From positions 1 through 64,000 of the forward strand of contig NZ_SSTC01000016.1 in assembly GCF_004801855.1 (NCBI RefSeq): a stretch of DNA of 64,000 bases. The letters run 5' to 3'. The stretch's first letter is position 1; each line of letters begins with the position of its first letter. Origin of the DNA: Pseudomonas sp. A-1. GTDB taxonomy: Bacteria; Pseudomonadota; Gammaproteobacteria; Pseudomonadales; Pseudomonadaceae. Below the pieces are notes generated by a model that saw only the letters and a program-made list of their open reading frames with translations, did no database searches and was not told the origin of the DNA. The position numbers were made by a program, and so were the translations under genes. This document shows, piece by piece, positions 14,781 to 25,837 of this stretch.

Positions 14781-15590
14781 ATGCGCCTCCTGCCGCTGCT
14801 GCTGGTCCTGCTCGCCCCCCTGGCCGGCGCCGCCGAACTGCTGGTGGAGCTGGCCGACGGCCCGCGCCGCTACGCCAGCGCCGAGCTGCTGGCCCATCCG
14901 GCCAGCCGCGAGATCGAGATCCCCGCCGACGTCAGCTACAAGCGCGCCATGCGCTACCGCGCGCTGCCGCTGGCCGAACTGCTGCCGGGCGTGCGACCCG
15001 GCGACCATCTGCAGGCGGTGGCCGACGACGGCTTCGCCGCCGAACTGCCCGCCGCCGCGCTGCTCGACGCCCCCGGCGCGCGCGCCTGGCTGGCGGTGGA
15101 GGACCCGGCCGCACCCTGGCCGGCGCTGGGCAAGGCCGGCCGCAGCGCCGGCCCCTTCTACCTGGTGTGGACCAATCCGGAGGCCGAGCAGATCGGCCCC
15201 GAGCAGTGGCCGTTCCGCATGGTGCGCCTGCGCGTGTTCCCCGCCGTGGCCGAGCGCTTCCCGGCGCTGCGCCCCGATCCTGCACTGGCGGCGGACGATC
15301 CGGTCAGCCTCGGCTTCGCCCAGTTCCAGAAGCACTGCCTGGCCTGCCACCGCCTGAACAAACAGGGCGACGCCGCCTTCGGCCCCGACCTCAACGTGCC
15401 CTACAACCCCACCGAATACCTGCGCGCCGACCTGCTGCGCCGCTACATCCGCGACCCGCAGGCCCTGCGCCACTGGCCGCAGGCACGCATGCCCGGCTTC
15501 GGCGAGGCGGCGCTGAGCGAGACGCAGCTCGACCAGTTGCTGGCCTACCTGCGCCACATGGCCGGGCGCAAGGTGGCCGCCGACAACTGA
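14781..15590 (+). CDS. Periplasmic mono-haem cytochrome c with an N-terminal extra domain
   Basis: A 269-residue secreted protein. A signal peptide (MRLLPLLLVLLAPLAGA, about 1-17) is followed by a domain of about 150 residues. Residues 21-150 resemble in layout the molybdopterin-binding fold of sulphite-oxidase-like proteins (YASAELLAHP, RALPLAELLPGV), though no molybdenum-ligating cysteine is apparent. A class I cytochrome c domain follows, with haem motif C186-LA-C189-H190 and probable axial Met237 (RMPGF). Electron partners are unknown. It converges with a small lipoprotein gene 4 bases downstream. The haem assignment is certain; the N-terminal domain call is tentative. Confidence 0.8.
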   Translation: MRLLPLLLVLLAPLAGAAELLVELADGPRRYASAELLAHPASREIEIPADVSYKRAMRYRALPLAELLPGVRPGDHLQAVADDGFAAELPAAALLDAPGARAWLAVEDPAAPWPALGKAGRSAGPFYLVWTNPEAEQIGPEQWPFRMVRLRVFPAVAERFPALRPDPALAADDPVSLGFAQFQKHCLACHRLNKQGDAAFGPDLNVPYNPTEYLRADLLRRYIRDPQALRHWPQARMPGFGEAALSETQLDQLLAYLRHMAGRKVAADN

Positions 15591-15594
15591 ACGG

Positions 15595-15873
15595 TCAGCG
15601 CCCGGCGCGCGACTCGCGGATGTAGTAGCGCGCCCGCTCGGCCTTCTTCACGCAGCTGTCGTAGGCCTCGAACTGCTGCTGGGTCTTGGCCGCGGTGATC
15701 AGCGACAGGGCCTTGGAATAGCTGACCGTGCCGGCGAAGCCTTCGGCCTTGGCGATGTCCAGCTCCTTCCAGGCGGCATCCACCGAGTAGGCGCAACCAT
15801 CGCGATTCTGCGTCTTGCCGGCGCAACCGACCAGGGTCAGGGCGAGTACCGGCAGCACTATCCAGCTCTTCAT
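15595..15873 (-). CDS. Small lipoprotein of unknown function
   Basis: A 92-residue protein with a type II signal peptide ending in the lipobox LVGC (Cys17). The mature part is hydrophilic and helical, contains two further cysteines (DGCAYSV and YDSCVKKA) and ends REARYYIRESRAGR-like at the C-terminus. GGAGA precedes the ATG. The two cysteines could form a disulphide in the periplasm. It follows modC in the same direction after 71 bases, so it could be read from the molybdate operon, but nothing links its function to molybdate. Confidence 0.75.
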   Translation of the reverse strand: MKSWIVLPVLALTLVGCAGKTQNRDGCAYSVDAAWKELDIAKAEGFAGTVSYSKALSLITAAKTQQQFEAYDSCVKKAERARYYIRESRAGR

Positions 15874-15944
15874 TGGCACGTCTCCAGCACGGGGAAATAC
15901 GCCAAGTCTAGGGCATGAATGCCACGCATGCGGACACGCCCCCT

Positions 15945-17090
15945 TCATCCCCCCTCGCCGAGCAGCGCCACCGCCTTGATCTGCGCCCACAGCTGCAACC
16001 CCGGCGCCAGGCCGAGATGGTCGCTGGAGCGGCGGGTGATGCGCGCCAGCAGCGGCGTGCCGCCAGCGTCCAGGCGCACCAGCACGTGGGCCGGGGTGTC
16101 GGCCTCGGCCAGCTCGCACACCGTGGCGGCCAGCACGTTGGTGATGCTGCTGTCCTCGCAGCGGCTGAGCGCCAGGCTGACGTCGCGGGCATGCACGCGA
16201 AAGCGCAGCTTGTGGCCGACCGCCTCGGGGCGCCGGGCGACCAGCACCGCGCCGCCGGGGAAGACCAGGCGGGTCAGGTGGTAGGCCGGATCGTGGTCGG
16301 CCACCCGCGCCTCGATCACCACCCCGGCGTCCTCGCCGAGGGCGGTGGGCAGGTCGAGGCGCGCCAGGGTCTGCTGCAGGGGGCCCTGGGCGACCACCCG
16401 GCCCTGATCGAGCAGCACCACATGGTCGGCCAGCCGCGCCACCTCGTCCGGCGAGTGGCTGACGTAGAGCACCGGGATGTCCAGCTCGTCGTGCAGGCGC
16501 TCCAGGTAGGGCAGGATCTCGTGCTTGCGCTTGAGGTCCAGCGCCGCCAGCGGCTCGTCCATCAGCAGCAGGCGCGGACTGGTGAGCAGCGCGCGGGCGA
16601 TGCCGACCCGCTGCCGCTCGCCGCCGGACAGCCGCCCGGGCATGCGCTCGAGCAGGTGGCCGATGCCGAGCAGCTCGATGACCCGCTCCCAGGAGACCCG
16701 CTGCGTCGCCTTGTCGATGCGCTTCAGCCCGTACTCCAGGTTGCGCCGCACCGACAGGTGCGGGAACAGGCTGGCCTCCTGGAACACGTAGCCCAGGGCG
16801 CGGCGGTGGGTGGGCACGAACAGGCCGCGCTCGCTGTCCTGCCACAGCTCGCCGTTGACCTCGAGATGCGCCACGCTCGCCCGCTCCAGGCCGGCGACGC
16901 AGCGCAGGCAGGTGGTCTTGCCCGAGCCGGAGTGGCCGAACAGCGCGGTGACGCCACGGCCGGGCAGTTGCAGGTCGACATCCAGCACGAAGCCGGCATA
17001 GTCCAGGCGGAAACGGGCACGGATGCCATCGGCCGGCGCGCTGGCCGTGTTGGCGCTGTTGGCGGCGGCGAGTTCCAGAGCTGCGGACAT
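15945..17090 (-). CDS. modC: Molybdate ABC transporter ATPase
   Basis: A 381-residue ABC ATPase. Visible are Walker [10 protein letters not shown] (about 52-60), signature LSGGERQR (about 148), Walker B LLLMDEP, and a C-terminal molybdate-binding TOBE domain (about 300-375). The start MSAALELA at 17090 is supported by GGAGGA 8 bases upstream; the longer frame runs back into modB. It follows modB by 19 bases, completing modABC. A 20-residue Ala/Ser/Asn-rich N-terminal extension precedes the usual ModC start. Confidence 0.93.
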   Translation of the reverse strand: MSAALELAAANSANTASAPADGIRARFRLDYAGFVLDVDLQLPGRGVTALFGHSGSGKTTCLRCVAGLERASVAHLEVNGELWQDSERGLFVPTHRRALGYVFQEASLFPHLSVRRNLEYGLKRIDKATQRVSWERVIELLGIGHLLERMPGRLSGGERQRVGIARALLTSPRLLLMDEPLAALDLKRKHEILPYLERLHDELDIPVLYVSHSPDEVARLADHVVLLDQGRVVAQGPLQQTLARLDLPTALGEDAGVVIEARVADHDPAYHLTRLVFPGGAVLVARRPEAVGHKLRFRVHARDVSLALSRCEDSSITNVLAATVCELAEADTPAHVLVRLDAGGTPLLARITRRSSDHLGLAPGLQLWAQIKAVALLGEGG

Positions 17091-17109
17091 CCGAGAATCC
17101 TCCACCGGA

Positions 17110-17790
17110 TCAGCCCAGCCCCGCCTTGACGCGGCGACTGGAATAGAGCGCGAGCAGCACGAGGAAGGAGAACAGCACCATGCCACCGGCCAGCCAGTGG
17201 GCCTGGGCGTACTCCATGGCCTCGACGTGATCGAAGATCTGCACCGACACGGTGCGCGTGCGCTCGGGAATGTTGCCGCCGATCATCAGCACCACGCCGA
17301 ACTCGCCCACCGTGTGGGCGAAGCCGAGGATGCTGGCGGTGATGAAGCCGGGCCGGGCCAGCGGCAGCACCACGCTGAAGAAGGTGTCCCAGGGGCCGGC
17401 GCGCAGGGTCGCCGCTACCTCCAGCGGACGCTCGCCGATCGCCTCGAAGGCATTCTGCAGCGGCTGCACCACGAAGGGCATGGAATAGAACACCGAGCCG
17501 ACCACCAGGCCGGCGAAGGTGAACGGCAGGGTGCCGAGGCCCAGCGCCTGGGTCAGTTGGCCGACCGGGCCGTGCGGTCCCAGGGTCACCAGCAGGTAGA
17601 AGCCCAGCACCGTGGGCGGCAGCACCAGCGGCAGGGCCACCACCGCCCCCACCGGCCCCTTCAGCGGCGAGCGCGTGCGCGCCAGCCACCAGGCGATCGG
17701 CGTGCCGATCAGCAGCAGCAGCACGGTGGTCAACGACGCCAGTTCCAGGGTCAGACGGATGGCGGCGAGATCCTGGGCGGTCAGTGGCAT
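17110..17790 (-). CDS. modB: Molybdate ABC transporter permease
   Basis: A 226-residue inner-membrane permease with five or six membrane segments and the EAA-type loop ([20 protein letters not shown], about residues 126-145) that docks to ModC. N-terminal [18 protein letters not shown] is typical of ModB. GGAGCT lies upstream of the ATG, 15 bases after modA. Confidence 0.93.
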   Translation of the reverse strand: MPLTAQDLAAIRLTLELASLTTVLLLLIGTPIAWWLARTRSPLKGPVGAVVALPLVLPPTVLGFYLLVTLGPHGPVGQLTQALGLGTLPFTFAGLVVGSVFYSMPFVVQPLQNAFEAIGERPLEVAATLRAGPWDTFFSVVLPLARPGFITASILGFAHTVGEFGVVLMIGGNIPERTRTVSVQIFDHVEAMEYAQAHWLAGGMVLFSFLVLLALYSSRRVKAGLG

Positions 17791-17805
17791 GGCCGCAGCT
17801 CCGGG

Positions 17806-19402
<1,597 letters not shown>

Positions 19403-19539
19403 GGCGGTTGCTACCTGGTTATCTGTATTCACGGATTCATACAAGGCAACCTGCATGCCAAACCGTCTTTCCTATGGTTGAACGGCCAAAAGCCGCGCCC
19501 TTACGCTGTTGCCCATGGGCCTGCCACCGGCTTACCGAT

Positions 19540-19569
19540 ATTCGCTATGTCACAAGCGACATAGCGAAT
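19540..19569. promoter_or_regulatory. ModE-type operator
   Basis: Perfect inverted repeat ATTCGCTATGTC - 6 bases - GACATAGCGAAT. The core CGCTATGT...ACATAGCG closely matches the known ModE box (CGCTATATA-N6-TATATAGCG pattern). It lies 138 bp upstream of modE and 38 bp upstream of the divergent molbindin remnant, so it could control both sides. Confidence 0.8.
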
Positions 19570-19606
19570 GTTGCAGACCCTACATGACTCGCGGCAGGAG
19601 TGCGTC

Positions 19607-19708
19607 ATGGAAATCGGCGCAGGCAACGTCTTCGAGGGAAGCGTCGCCTCCGTGCAGCCAGGCGCGGTGATCGAGGCATCCAGCGCGATCCTCGGCGTGC
19701 CGGCCTGA
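19607..19708 (+). pseudogene. Internally deleted molbindin (mop) remnant, 33 codons
   Basis: ATG 19607 to TGA 19708 encodes a 33-residue peptide with a good ribosome-binding site (AGGAG). Its first part (MEIGAGNVFEGSVASVQPGA) matches the start of a molbindin domain, normally ...SARNxFxGTV...GAVxxE. Its last part (VIEASSAILGVPA) matches the end of the same domain (VIKASSVILGV). The middle of the roughly 70-residue domain is missing in frame. The conserved SARN is changed to GAGN. It is probably a decayed molybdate-binding gene still under the ModE operator; a functional micro-peptide is less likely. Confidence 0.65.
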
Positions 19709-19727
19709 GCGATCCCCAGGAACGCGA

Positions 19728-19758
19728 AAGGGGCGTAGCCGGCCAGCTGCGCCCCCTT
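19728..19758. terminator. Weak hairpin between the mop remnant and mnmH
   Basis: AAGGGGCG pairs with CGCCCCCTT (one bulged C) around a 14-base loop. It lies between converging units, so it may end both, but there is no clear T run. Confidence 0.35.
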
Positions 19759-19778
19759 CCCGTTGCACGGCGGGAAGC

Positions 19779-20879
19779 TCAGCGCCGGGCGCGCTGGCGC
19801 AGGTAGTCGACCACCGCCTGCTGGTCGCCGCTGAACTCGATGCGCGCGGCCTTGCTCTCGCGCTGGTAGGCGTACATCGGGTCGTAGTACTCGCCGAGCA
19901 GCCCCTCGATCCAGCCGCGGTGCAGGTCGACCTTACCGCTGCGCTGCTGCTCGGCCAGCGCCTCGTCCATGATCGCCGCCAGGCGCTGGTAGCGCTCGCC
20001 GCCCAGGCGCCTGACGATGTTCTTCAGACTCTGCTGCAGGCGCTCGGCGAAGGCGAGCATGCCCTGTTCCTCGCCGTGCAGGGCGACGAACTCGGCGGAC
20101 AGGTCGATCACGTAGTCGCCGAGGATGCGCTCGACGCGCCCTTCCAGGCTGTCCTCCAGCCACACCAGCGGGTACTCCTGCATGCCCTGGTGCAGCGGCA
20201 GCGGCAGCGAGCAGCTGCCGATCAGCCGGCTCTCGTCCTCAAGGACGAAGGAATGCATGCCGGCCGCACGCTTCTTCAGCAGGTCGATGGCCAGCAGGTT
20301 CTCGAAGTCGATCTGCCCCGGCTGCCCGGTGGCGTGCTTGCCGAAGCTGGAGCCGCGGTGGTTGGCGTGCTGCTCCAGGTCGACGGCGTTGCCGAGCTGG
20401 GCGAGCACTTCGGTCTTGCCGGTGCCGGTCATGCCGCCGACGATGACGAAGTCGCACTCGGCGACCGCAGCCTCGGTGGTGTCGATCAGGAAGTTGCGCA
20501 GCGCCTTGTAGCCGCCGATCACCCGCGGGTAGTCGATGCCAGCCTCTTCCTTGAGCCACTGCTGGGTGATCTGCGAGCGCAGGCCGCCACGGAAGCAGTA
20601 CAGGTAGCCGTCGGGGTTGGCGCGGGCGAAGGCGGCCCAGGCCTCGATGCGCTCGGCCTTGAGCGGGCCGCGCACCAGTTGGTGGCCCAGCTCGATGGCG
20701 GCCGCCTGGCCGTGCTGCTTGTAGCAGGTGCCGACCTTCTGCCGCTCGACGTCGTTCATCAGCGGCAGGTTGACCGTGTGGGGAAAGGCGCCCTTGGTGT
20801 ATTCCACCGGGGCGCGCACGTCCATCAGCGGCAGGTCGTTGAGGAAGATGTCGCGGTAATGGGCACTGTTGGGACGCAT
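19779..20879 (-). CDS. mnmH: tRNA 2-selenouridine synthase
   Basis: A 366-residue enzyme that converts 2-thiouridine at the tRNA wobble position to 2-selenouridine, using selenophosphate from SelD. It has an N-terminal rhodanese domain with probable catalytic Cys95 ([12 protein letters not shown]) and a P-loop at about 148-156 (GGMTGTGKT). Its start overlaps the selD stop by one base (TGATG), so the two are co-translated. Length is normal. The family is also called selU or ybbB. Confidence 0.92.
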   Translation of the reverse strand: MRPNSAHYRDIFLNDLPLMDVRAPVEYTKGAFPHTVNLPLMNDVERQKVGTCYKQHGQAAAIELGHQLVRGPLKAERIEAWAAFARANPDGYLYCFRGGLRSQITQQWLKEEAGIDYPRVIGGYKALRNFLIDTTEAAVAECDFVIVGGMTGTGKTEVLAQLGNAVDLEQHANHRGSSFGKHATGQPGQIDFENLLAIDLLKKRAAGMHSFVLEDESRLIGSCSLPLPLHQGMQEYPLVWLEDSLEGRVERILGDYVIDLSAEFVALHGEEQGMLAFAERLQQSLKNIVRRLGGERYQRLAAIMDEALAEQQRSGKVDLHRGWIEGLLGEYYDPMYAYQRESKAARIEFSGDQQAVVDYLRQRARR

Positions 20880-21913
20880 CAGAGCACCTCTACCGCGTGG
20901 CTCTGTCGGGCGACCAGCTCGCCGATCGGCGCCAGCGCGAGGCCCAGCTCGGCGGCGACGGCGAGGAACTCGGCCTCGCCTTCCGGCGCCACGGCGATCA
21001 GCAGACCGCCGCTGGTCTGCGGGTCGCACAGCAGCAGCTTCTGCGCTTCCGGCAGCGGGGCGATGCGCTCGCCGTAGCTGTCGAAGTTGCGCAGGGTGCC
21101 GCCGGGCACGCAGCCCTCATCGAGGTAGTGCTCGACACCGGCGATGCGCGGCACCGCGGCGTAGTCGATGCGAGCGGTCAGGCCGCTGCCGTCGGCCATC
21201 TCCACCAGGTGGCCGAGCAGGCCGAAGCCGGTGACGTCGGTCATCGCCTTCACCTGCTCCAGCTTGCCGAAGCGCGCGCCCGGCCTGTTCAGGGTGCACA
21301 TCCAGTCGCGGGCGAGGCCCACGTCCTCGGCGCGCAGCTTGCCCTTCTTCTCGGCGGTGGTGAGGATGCCGATGCCCAGCGGCTTGGACAGGTACAGCCG
21401 GCAGCCCGCGGTGGCGGTGTCGTTGCGCTTCATGAAGCGCTTGTCGACGATGCCGGTCACCGCCAGGCCGAAGATCGGCTCGGGGGCGTCGATGGAGTGG
21501 CCGCCGGCCAGCGGGATGCCCGCCTCGTCGCACACCGCGCGACCGCCGCGGATCACCTCGCGGGCCACTTCCGGCGCCAGCACGTTGACCGGCCAGCCGA
21601 GGATGGCGATGGCCATCAGCGGGTCGCCGCCCATGGCGTAGATGTCGCTGATCGCGTTGGTGGCGGCGATGCGACCGAAGTCGAACGGATCGTCGACGAT
21701 CGGCATGAAGAAGTCGGTGGTGGACACCACACCGCGCTCCTCGTCGATGGCGTACACCGCGGCGTCGTCGCGCGAGGCGTTGCCGACCCACAGTTTCGGG
21801 TCGAGGTTCTGCGCGCCGCTGCCGGCGAGGATCACTTCCAGCACCTTGGGGGAAATCTTGCAGCCACAGCCGGCGCCGTGGCTGTACTGGGTGAGGCGGA
21901 TCGGTTCGCTCAT
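20879..21913 (-). CDS. selD: Selenide, water dikinase (selenophosphate synthase)
   Basis: A 344-residue enzyme that makes selenophosphate from selenide and ATP. The glycine-rich active loop SHGAGCGCK (residues 11-19) carries cysteine, not selenocysteine, at the catalytic place (Cys16), with Lys19. An AIRS-type ATP-binding fold follows. It is paired with mnmH and no selA/selB is seen, so the visible use of selenium is tRNA modification. A complete selenocysteine system elsewhere cannot be excluded. Confidence 0.93.
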   Translation of the reverse strand: MSEPIRLTQYSHGAGCGCKISPKVLEVILAGSGAQNLDPKLWVGNASRDDAAVYAIDEERGVVSTTDFFMPIVDDPFDFGRIAATNAISDIYAMGGDPLMAIAILGWPVNVLAPEVAREVIRGGRAVCDEAGIPLAGGHSIDAPEPIFGLAVTGIVDKRFMKRNDTATAGCRLYLSKPLGIGILTTAEKKGKLRAEDVGLARDWMCTLNRPGARFGKLEQVKAMTDVTGFGLLGHLVEMADGSGLTARIDYAAVPRIAGVEHYLDEGCVPGGTLRNFDSYGERIAPLPEAQKLLLCDPQTSGGLLIAVAPEGEAEFLAVAAELGLALAPIGELVARQSHAVEVL

Positions 21914-22055
21914 GAGTCACTCCGGGGAATTCGCGATGGCGGCGATTCTAGCAAACGCCACGGGGCAAGACCTGCGGGGGCGTTCGGGGCCATACTGGAA
22001 TCATGGGTATGGGCAGATGCTGCTGCCCGGCCTGCAAGGACAGGGGGATAGGATC

Positions 22056-23048
22056 ATGGGCAAGACTGTCGCACTGGTGCTCGGCTCCGGCGGCGCGCGC
22101 GGCTACGCGCACATCGGGGTGATCGAGGAGCTGGAGGCGCGCGGCTACAAGATCGCCTGCATCGCCGGCAGTTCGATGGGGGCGGTGATCGGCGGCATCT
22201 ACGCCGCCGGCAAGCTGCCGGTGTACCGCCGCTGGGTGGAAACCCTCGACTACCTGGACCTGCTGCGCCTGCTCGACGTCAGCTTCTCGATGGGCGCGAT
22301 CCGCGGCGAGCGGGTATTCGGGCGCATCCGCGCCTTTCTCGGCGAGATCAACATCGAGGACCTGCCGATCCCCTACACCGCGGTGGCCACCGACCTGACC
22401 AACCAGCAGGAAGTGTGGTTCCAGGAAGGCTGCCTGCACCAGGCGATGCGCGCCTCGGCGGCGATTCCCAGCCTGTTCACCCCGGTGGTGCAGGGCTCGC
22501 GGGTGCTGGTCGACGGCGGCCTGCTCAACCCGATCCCGATCGTGCCGGTGGTGTCCAGTCGCTGCGACCTGATAGTCGCGGTCAACGTCAACGCCAGCAA
22601 CCAGCTGCAGTACGAGCTGCCGGTGATCGAGCGGCCGCAGGCGATGAAGAACCGTCTCGACCAGATGATGACGTCGATCGGCGCCCTCGGCGCGCGCCTG
22701 CCGTTCCGCCGGCGCGGCGGGCCGGAACTGCCGGTGCTGCTCGAGGGGCACGAGGCGCAGTTGGCGGGCGGCTCCACCCACGGCGTCGCCGCGGCCAAGG
22801 CCACTCACCTGCACGTGGTGGAGAACGAGGCGCCGGACAGCCTGCTGGAGATGATCAACCAGAGCATCGACGTGATGCAGAACTCGCTGGCCCAGTACAA
22901 GATCGCCGGCTATCCGCCGGACATCCTGGTCAACGTGCCCAAGCGGGTGTGCCGCTTCTTCGAGTTCTACAAGGCGCCGGAGCTGATCGCCCTCGGCCGG
23001 CAGATCGCCGGCGACGCGCTGGACAAGTACGAGCAGCACCACGACTGA
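22056..23048 (+). CDS. Patatin-like phospholipase family protein (RssA-like)
   Basis: A 330-residue protein with all patatin landmarks: oxyanion loop GSGGARG (10-16), nucleophile elbow GSSMG (Ser40) and the catalytic Asp in DGG (about 152). There is no signal peptide, so it is probably cytoplasmic. The C-terminal 100 residues extend past the patatin domain and end YEQHHD. GGATAGG precedes ATG 22056; the longer frame overlaps the selD promoter and is rejected. It is a stand-alone plus-strand gene between two minus-strand units. Lipid hydrolase activity is inferred from intact residues; the substrate is unknown. Confidence 0.85.
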   Translation: MGKTVALVLGSGGARGYAHIGVIEELEARGYKIACIAGSSMGAVIGGIYAAGKLPVYRRWVETLDYLDLLRLLDVSFSMGAIRGERVFGRIRAFLGEINIEDLPIPYTAVATDLTNQQEVWFQEGCLHQAMRASAAIPSLFTPVVQGSRVLVDGGLLNPIPIVPVVSSRCDLIVAVNVNASNQLQYELPVIERPQAMKNRLDQMMTSIGALGARLPFRRRGGPELPVLLEGHEAQLAGGSTHGVAAAKATHLHVVENEAPDSLLEMINQSIDVMQNSLAQYKIAGYPPDILVNVPKRVCRFFEFYKAPELIALGRQIAGDALDKYEQHHD

Positions 23049-23084
23049 GGCAGCCGCGCCCGCTGCCACCATCAGCCCGGCCGC

Positions 23085-24656
23085 TCACTCGCCGCCGGGC
23101 GCACCGCCTTCCGACACGGACTCCAGGTCGTAGCCCTCGTCCGCTTCTTCCTCCAGACCGGCCAGTTCGCCTTCCCCGTCGACGACTCCCGGCATCAGCT
23201 CCAGGGGCGATCCTGGCGCCATGCCGGCGACCATGGCGACGAACTCCTCGGCTGGCATGGCCTGGCCGTTGAAGTCGACCTGTCCGCCGGCATAGCTCAG
23301 GCGGCTGACGATGTCCTCCCCCTCCACCCGGCCGACCTGCATGCTGGTGGCGATCATCGCGGCCAGCTCGGCCACCTCCTCGGCCTGCAGGGCCGCCGCG
23401 CCCTGATCGGCGTCCGGGTCGAGGGACGCCTGGAAGTTCATCAGGTCGCGGATCGTCGGCTTGCCCAGCACCAGGTGCGCTTCCAGCCTGCCGATCAGTT
23501 GCCGGGCCAGCTCCGCGGGCGGCAACTCGTAGGACTGCGGCCTGTCCAGCTCGACCCGCAGGTCGAAGCGGCTCTCGCCGCTGGCGGTCCTCAGCGCCAG
23601 CCGATCGAGCGACACGCTCGGCTTGCCGGCGAGCAGCGCCTCCAGACCATCGCGCAGGCGCCTTTCGTCGCTGTCGGTCAATGCGACGGGCTGCGCCTGC
23701 GGCTCATTCATGCGCGCGAGCAGCTCCTTGTACCAGCTCTCCAGCCGCTGCAGGGCGGCCACGTCGAGATTGCCCAGGGTCAGCCCGAGGCTGGCCGAAC
23801 CCAGCGGCTTGCCACCGTAGCCGAGGCTGCCGACCTCGTAGTCGAGCGCGGCGCTCAGGCGGCTGCCCTGCTCCTCGATCCGGTCGGTCTGCACGAAGTT
23901 CTCCACCAGCAGCCCCGGGCGGTCCGCGTCGAGCAGCTCGACGCGGGCCAGGGCCAGGCGGCTGCCGCCGACATAGAAGCCGGAAGCGCCGAGGCGGTGC
24001 TCGCTGTTCAGGCTCAGGCCGGAGAGGCGGACCTGCGCCACCTCCCCGTCGCGGGGGAAATCGAAGGTCAGGCTGTCCATGCCGCCGGACAGTTGCACGG
24101 TTTGCGCCTGCGCGCCCAGCGTCAGGGCCAGGTCGATGCCGGAGAAGCGCAACCGGCCCTGGTCGGAAGCCAGCTCCAGGGGGTGCAGGCTGACCTGCCC
24201 CGTCACGCTGTCGTCATAGCCCAGCACCAGGTAGCCGCTCAGCGGCACCGCCCCGCCCGCGCCGGCGAACCAGGGCGTGACCGCCGCGCTGCGCTCGAGG
24301 CTGAAGCGACTGACCGCCAGGACCGGCGCGAGCTCGAAGGACGCCAGCCGCGACAGCGGCAGCGGGCCGTGCTCGATCCGGTCGCTGAACAGCAGCTCGG
24401 CGGGGTCGCCATCGGCGCCCTCGGCCTCGCCGAAGGCGATCCGGTAGCGAGCGGTACTGGAGAAGATCCCGCGCTCGAGGGCCACCAGTTCGAGGCTGGT
24501 GCCCTGCCCGGGCAGCGCCTCGCGCAGCTGCTGGTTGCCGCGCTCGAGCGCGGCCTGCAGCGTGCCCTCCAGCTGCGTGCCGCTATACCAGGGCGGCAGC
24601 GTGACCGCGGCGCCCGCGGCGAGGATCAGACCCAGGGCGATTCCTGTCTTGTGCAT
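23085..24656 (-). CDS. DUF945 (YdgA-like) periplasmic/envelope protein
   Basis: A 523-residue protein with an N-terminal membrane anchor or signal (MHKTGIALGLILAAGAAVTL) followed by PPWYSGTQLEGTLQAALERG. This tryptophan/tyrosine-rich motif with the helix after it is typical of YdgA/DUF945 proteins. The body is predicted mostly beta, repeating pattern hydrophobic/polar. The C-terminus is acidic (GELAGLEEEADEGYDLESVS). Function of the family is not established. It follows the AI-2E exporter gene by 38 bases in the same direction. Confidence 0.8.
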   Translation of the reverse strand: MHKTGIALGLILAAGAAVTLPPWYSGTQLEGTLQAALERGNQQLREALPGQGTSLELVALERGIFSSTARYRIAFGEAEGADGDPAELLFSDRIEHGPLPLSRLASFELAPVLAVSRFSLERSAAVTPWFAGAGGAVPLSGYLVLGYDDSVTGQVSLHPLELASDQGRLRFSGIDLALTLGAQAQTVQLSGGMDSLTFDFPRDGEVAQVRLSGLSLNSEHRLGASGFYVGGSRLALARVELLDADRPGLLVENFVQTDRIEEQGSRLSAALDYEVGSLGYGGKPLGSASLGLTLGNLDVAALQRLESWYKELLARMNEPQAQPVALTDSDERRLRDGLEALLAGKPSVSLDRLALRTASGESRFDLRVELDRPQSYELPPAELARQLIGRLEAHLVLGKPTIRDLMNFQASLDPDADQGAAALQAEEVAELAAMIATSMQVGRVEGEDIVSRLSYAGGQVDFNGQAMPAEEFVAMVAGMAPGSPLELMPGVVDGEGELAGLEEEADEGYDLESVSEGGAPGGE

Positions 24657-24694
24657 GTCGACTCTTCCATTGAGTGAAGGAGAATGGCGCCGGC

Positions 24695-25765
24695 TCAGCC
24701 GGAGTCTCCGGGACGCGGTGCATGGCGCTTGTGGGGCTGGTTGGCGATCCAGTCGCCGATCAGGCTGTAGGCCACCGCCAGCAGGGTCGGACCGAGGAAC
24801 AGGCCCATGAAGCCGAAGGCGAGGATGCCGCCGAACACGCCGAGCAGCACCACCACCAGCGGCAGGTTGCCGCCGCGGCTGATCAGGTAGGGCTTGAGCA
24901 CGTTGTCCACGCCGCTGATCACCACCAGGCCCCAGATGGCGAGGAACAAGCCCATCCCGTACTGCTCCTGCCAGATCAGCCAGGCGCTGGCCGGAATCCA
25001 CACCAGCGGCGGGCCCATGGGGATCAGGCTGAGGGCGAAGGTGAGGATGCCCAGCACCAGGGCGCCCGGCACCCCGGCGATCAGGAAGCCGATCAGCGCC
25101 AGCACCGCCTGCGCCGCGGCGGTGCCGATCACGCCGTTGACCACCCGCTGCACGGTGCCGGCGACCAGTTCCAGGTAGTGATCGGCGCGCCCGCTCATCA
25201 GGCGCTCCAGCAGGCTGCGCGCATAGTCGGCCAGCTGCGGCCCGTCGCGGTAGAAGAAGAAGACCAGCACCAGGCTCAGCGCCAGCTCCAGCACGCCGCC
25301 GCCGATCTGCGCGCTGCGCGCCAGCAGCCAGTTGCCGACCTCGCCCAGATACGGCTTGAGCGCGGCGAGCAGCGCCGCGCCCTGCACGTCGAGCTTGTTC
25401 CACAGGCCCACCAGCTGCGCGCCGAACAGCGGCACTCCGGCCAGCCAGGCAGGCGGCTCGGGCAGGCCTTCGACCTGCAGATCCTTGAGCAGGGCCACGA
25501 CGCTGCGGACGTGGTCGGCCAGGTTGAAGCCGAGCCAGACCAGCGGCACCGCCACCAGCAGCATCCAGCCGAGGGTCAGCACGCCGGCGGCTGCCGAGGT
25601 GCGCCCGCGCAGCAGGCGGGTCAGGCCGCGCATCAGCGGCCAGCTGGCGAAGGCCAGCACCGCGGCCCAGAACAGCGCCGACCAGAACGGTGCCAGCACC
25701 CACAGACAGGCGGCCAGCAGGCCCAGCATGAGGATCTGCACCAGCAAGCGGTCATGCTCGATCAT
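24695..25765 (-). CDS. AI-2E-family transporter (PerM/YdiK type)
   Basis: A 356-residue inner-membrane protein with about eight hydrophobic segments and the family's long central soluble helix region (about 65-200), ending in a cluster of transmembrane helices with GPPLVWIPA and GLFLGP motifs. AAGGGAAGG precedes the ATG. Members have been linked to AI-2 export or ion antiport; the actual substrate is unclear. It heads a pair with the DUF945 gene. Confidence 0.88.
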   Translation of the reverse strand: MIEHDRLLVQILMLGLLAACLWVLAPFWSALFWAAVLAFASWPLMRGLTRLLRGRTSAAAGVLTLGWMLLVAVPLVWLGFNLADHVRSVVALLKDLQVEGLPEPPAWLAGVPLFGAQLVGLWNKLDVQGAALLAALKPYLGEVGNWLLARSAQIGGGVLELALSLVLVFFFYRDGPQLADYARSLLERLMSGRADHYLELVAGTVQRVVNGVIGTAAAQAVLALIGFLIAGVPGALVLGILTFALSLIPMGPPLVWIPASAWLIWQEQYGMGLFLAIWGLVVISGVDNVLKPYLISRGGNLPLVVVLLGVFGGILAFGFMGLFLGPTLLAVAYSLIGDWIANQPHKRHAPRPGDSG

Positions 25766-25837
25766 TGGCCTTCCCTTGCTGCGCAGCGCCGGCCGGTGCC
25801 GGCGAAGAAGTGGCGTGCGATCGGCACGGCTCCCGGC

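Noticed and set aside
20879-21913. Selenocysteine-containing SelD
   Set aside because: The active loop reads GAGCGCK with ordinary Cys codons and there is no in-frame TGA.
23085-25703. 872-residue fusion protein on the minus strand
   Set aside because: The first 350 codons are an out-of-frame shadow of the AI-2E transporter; the real DUF945 gene starts at 24656 with a signal/anchor sequence.
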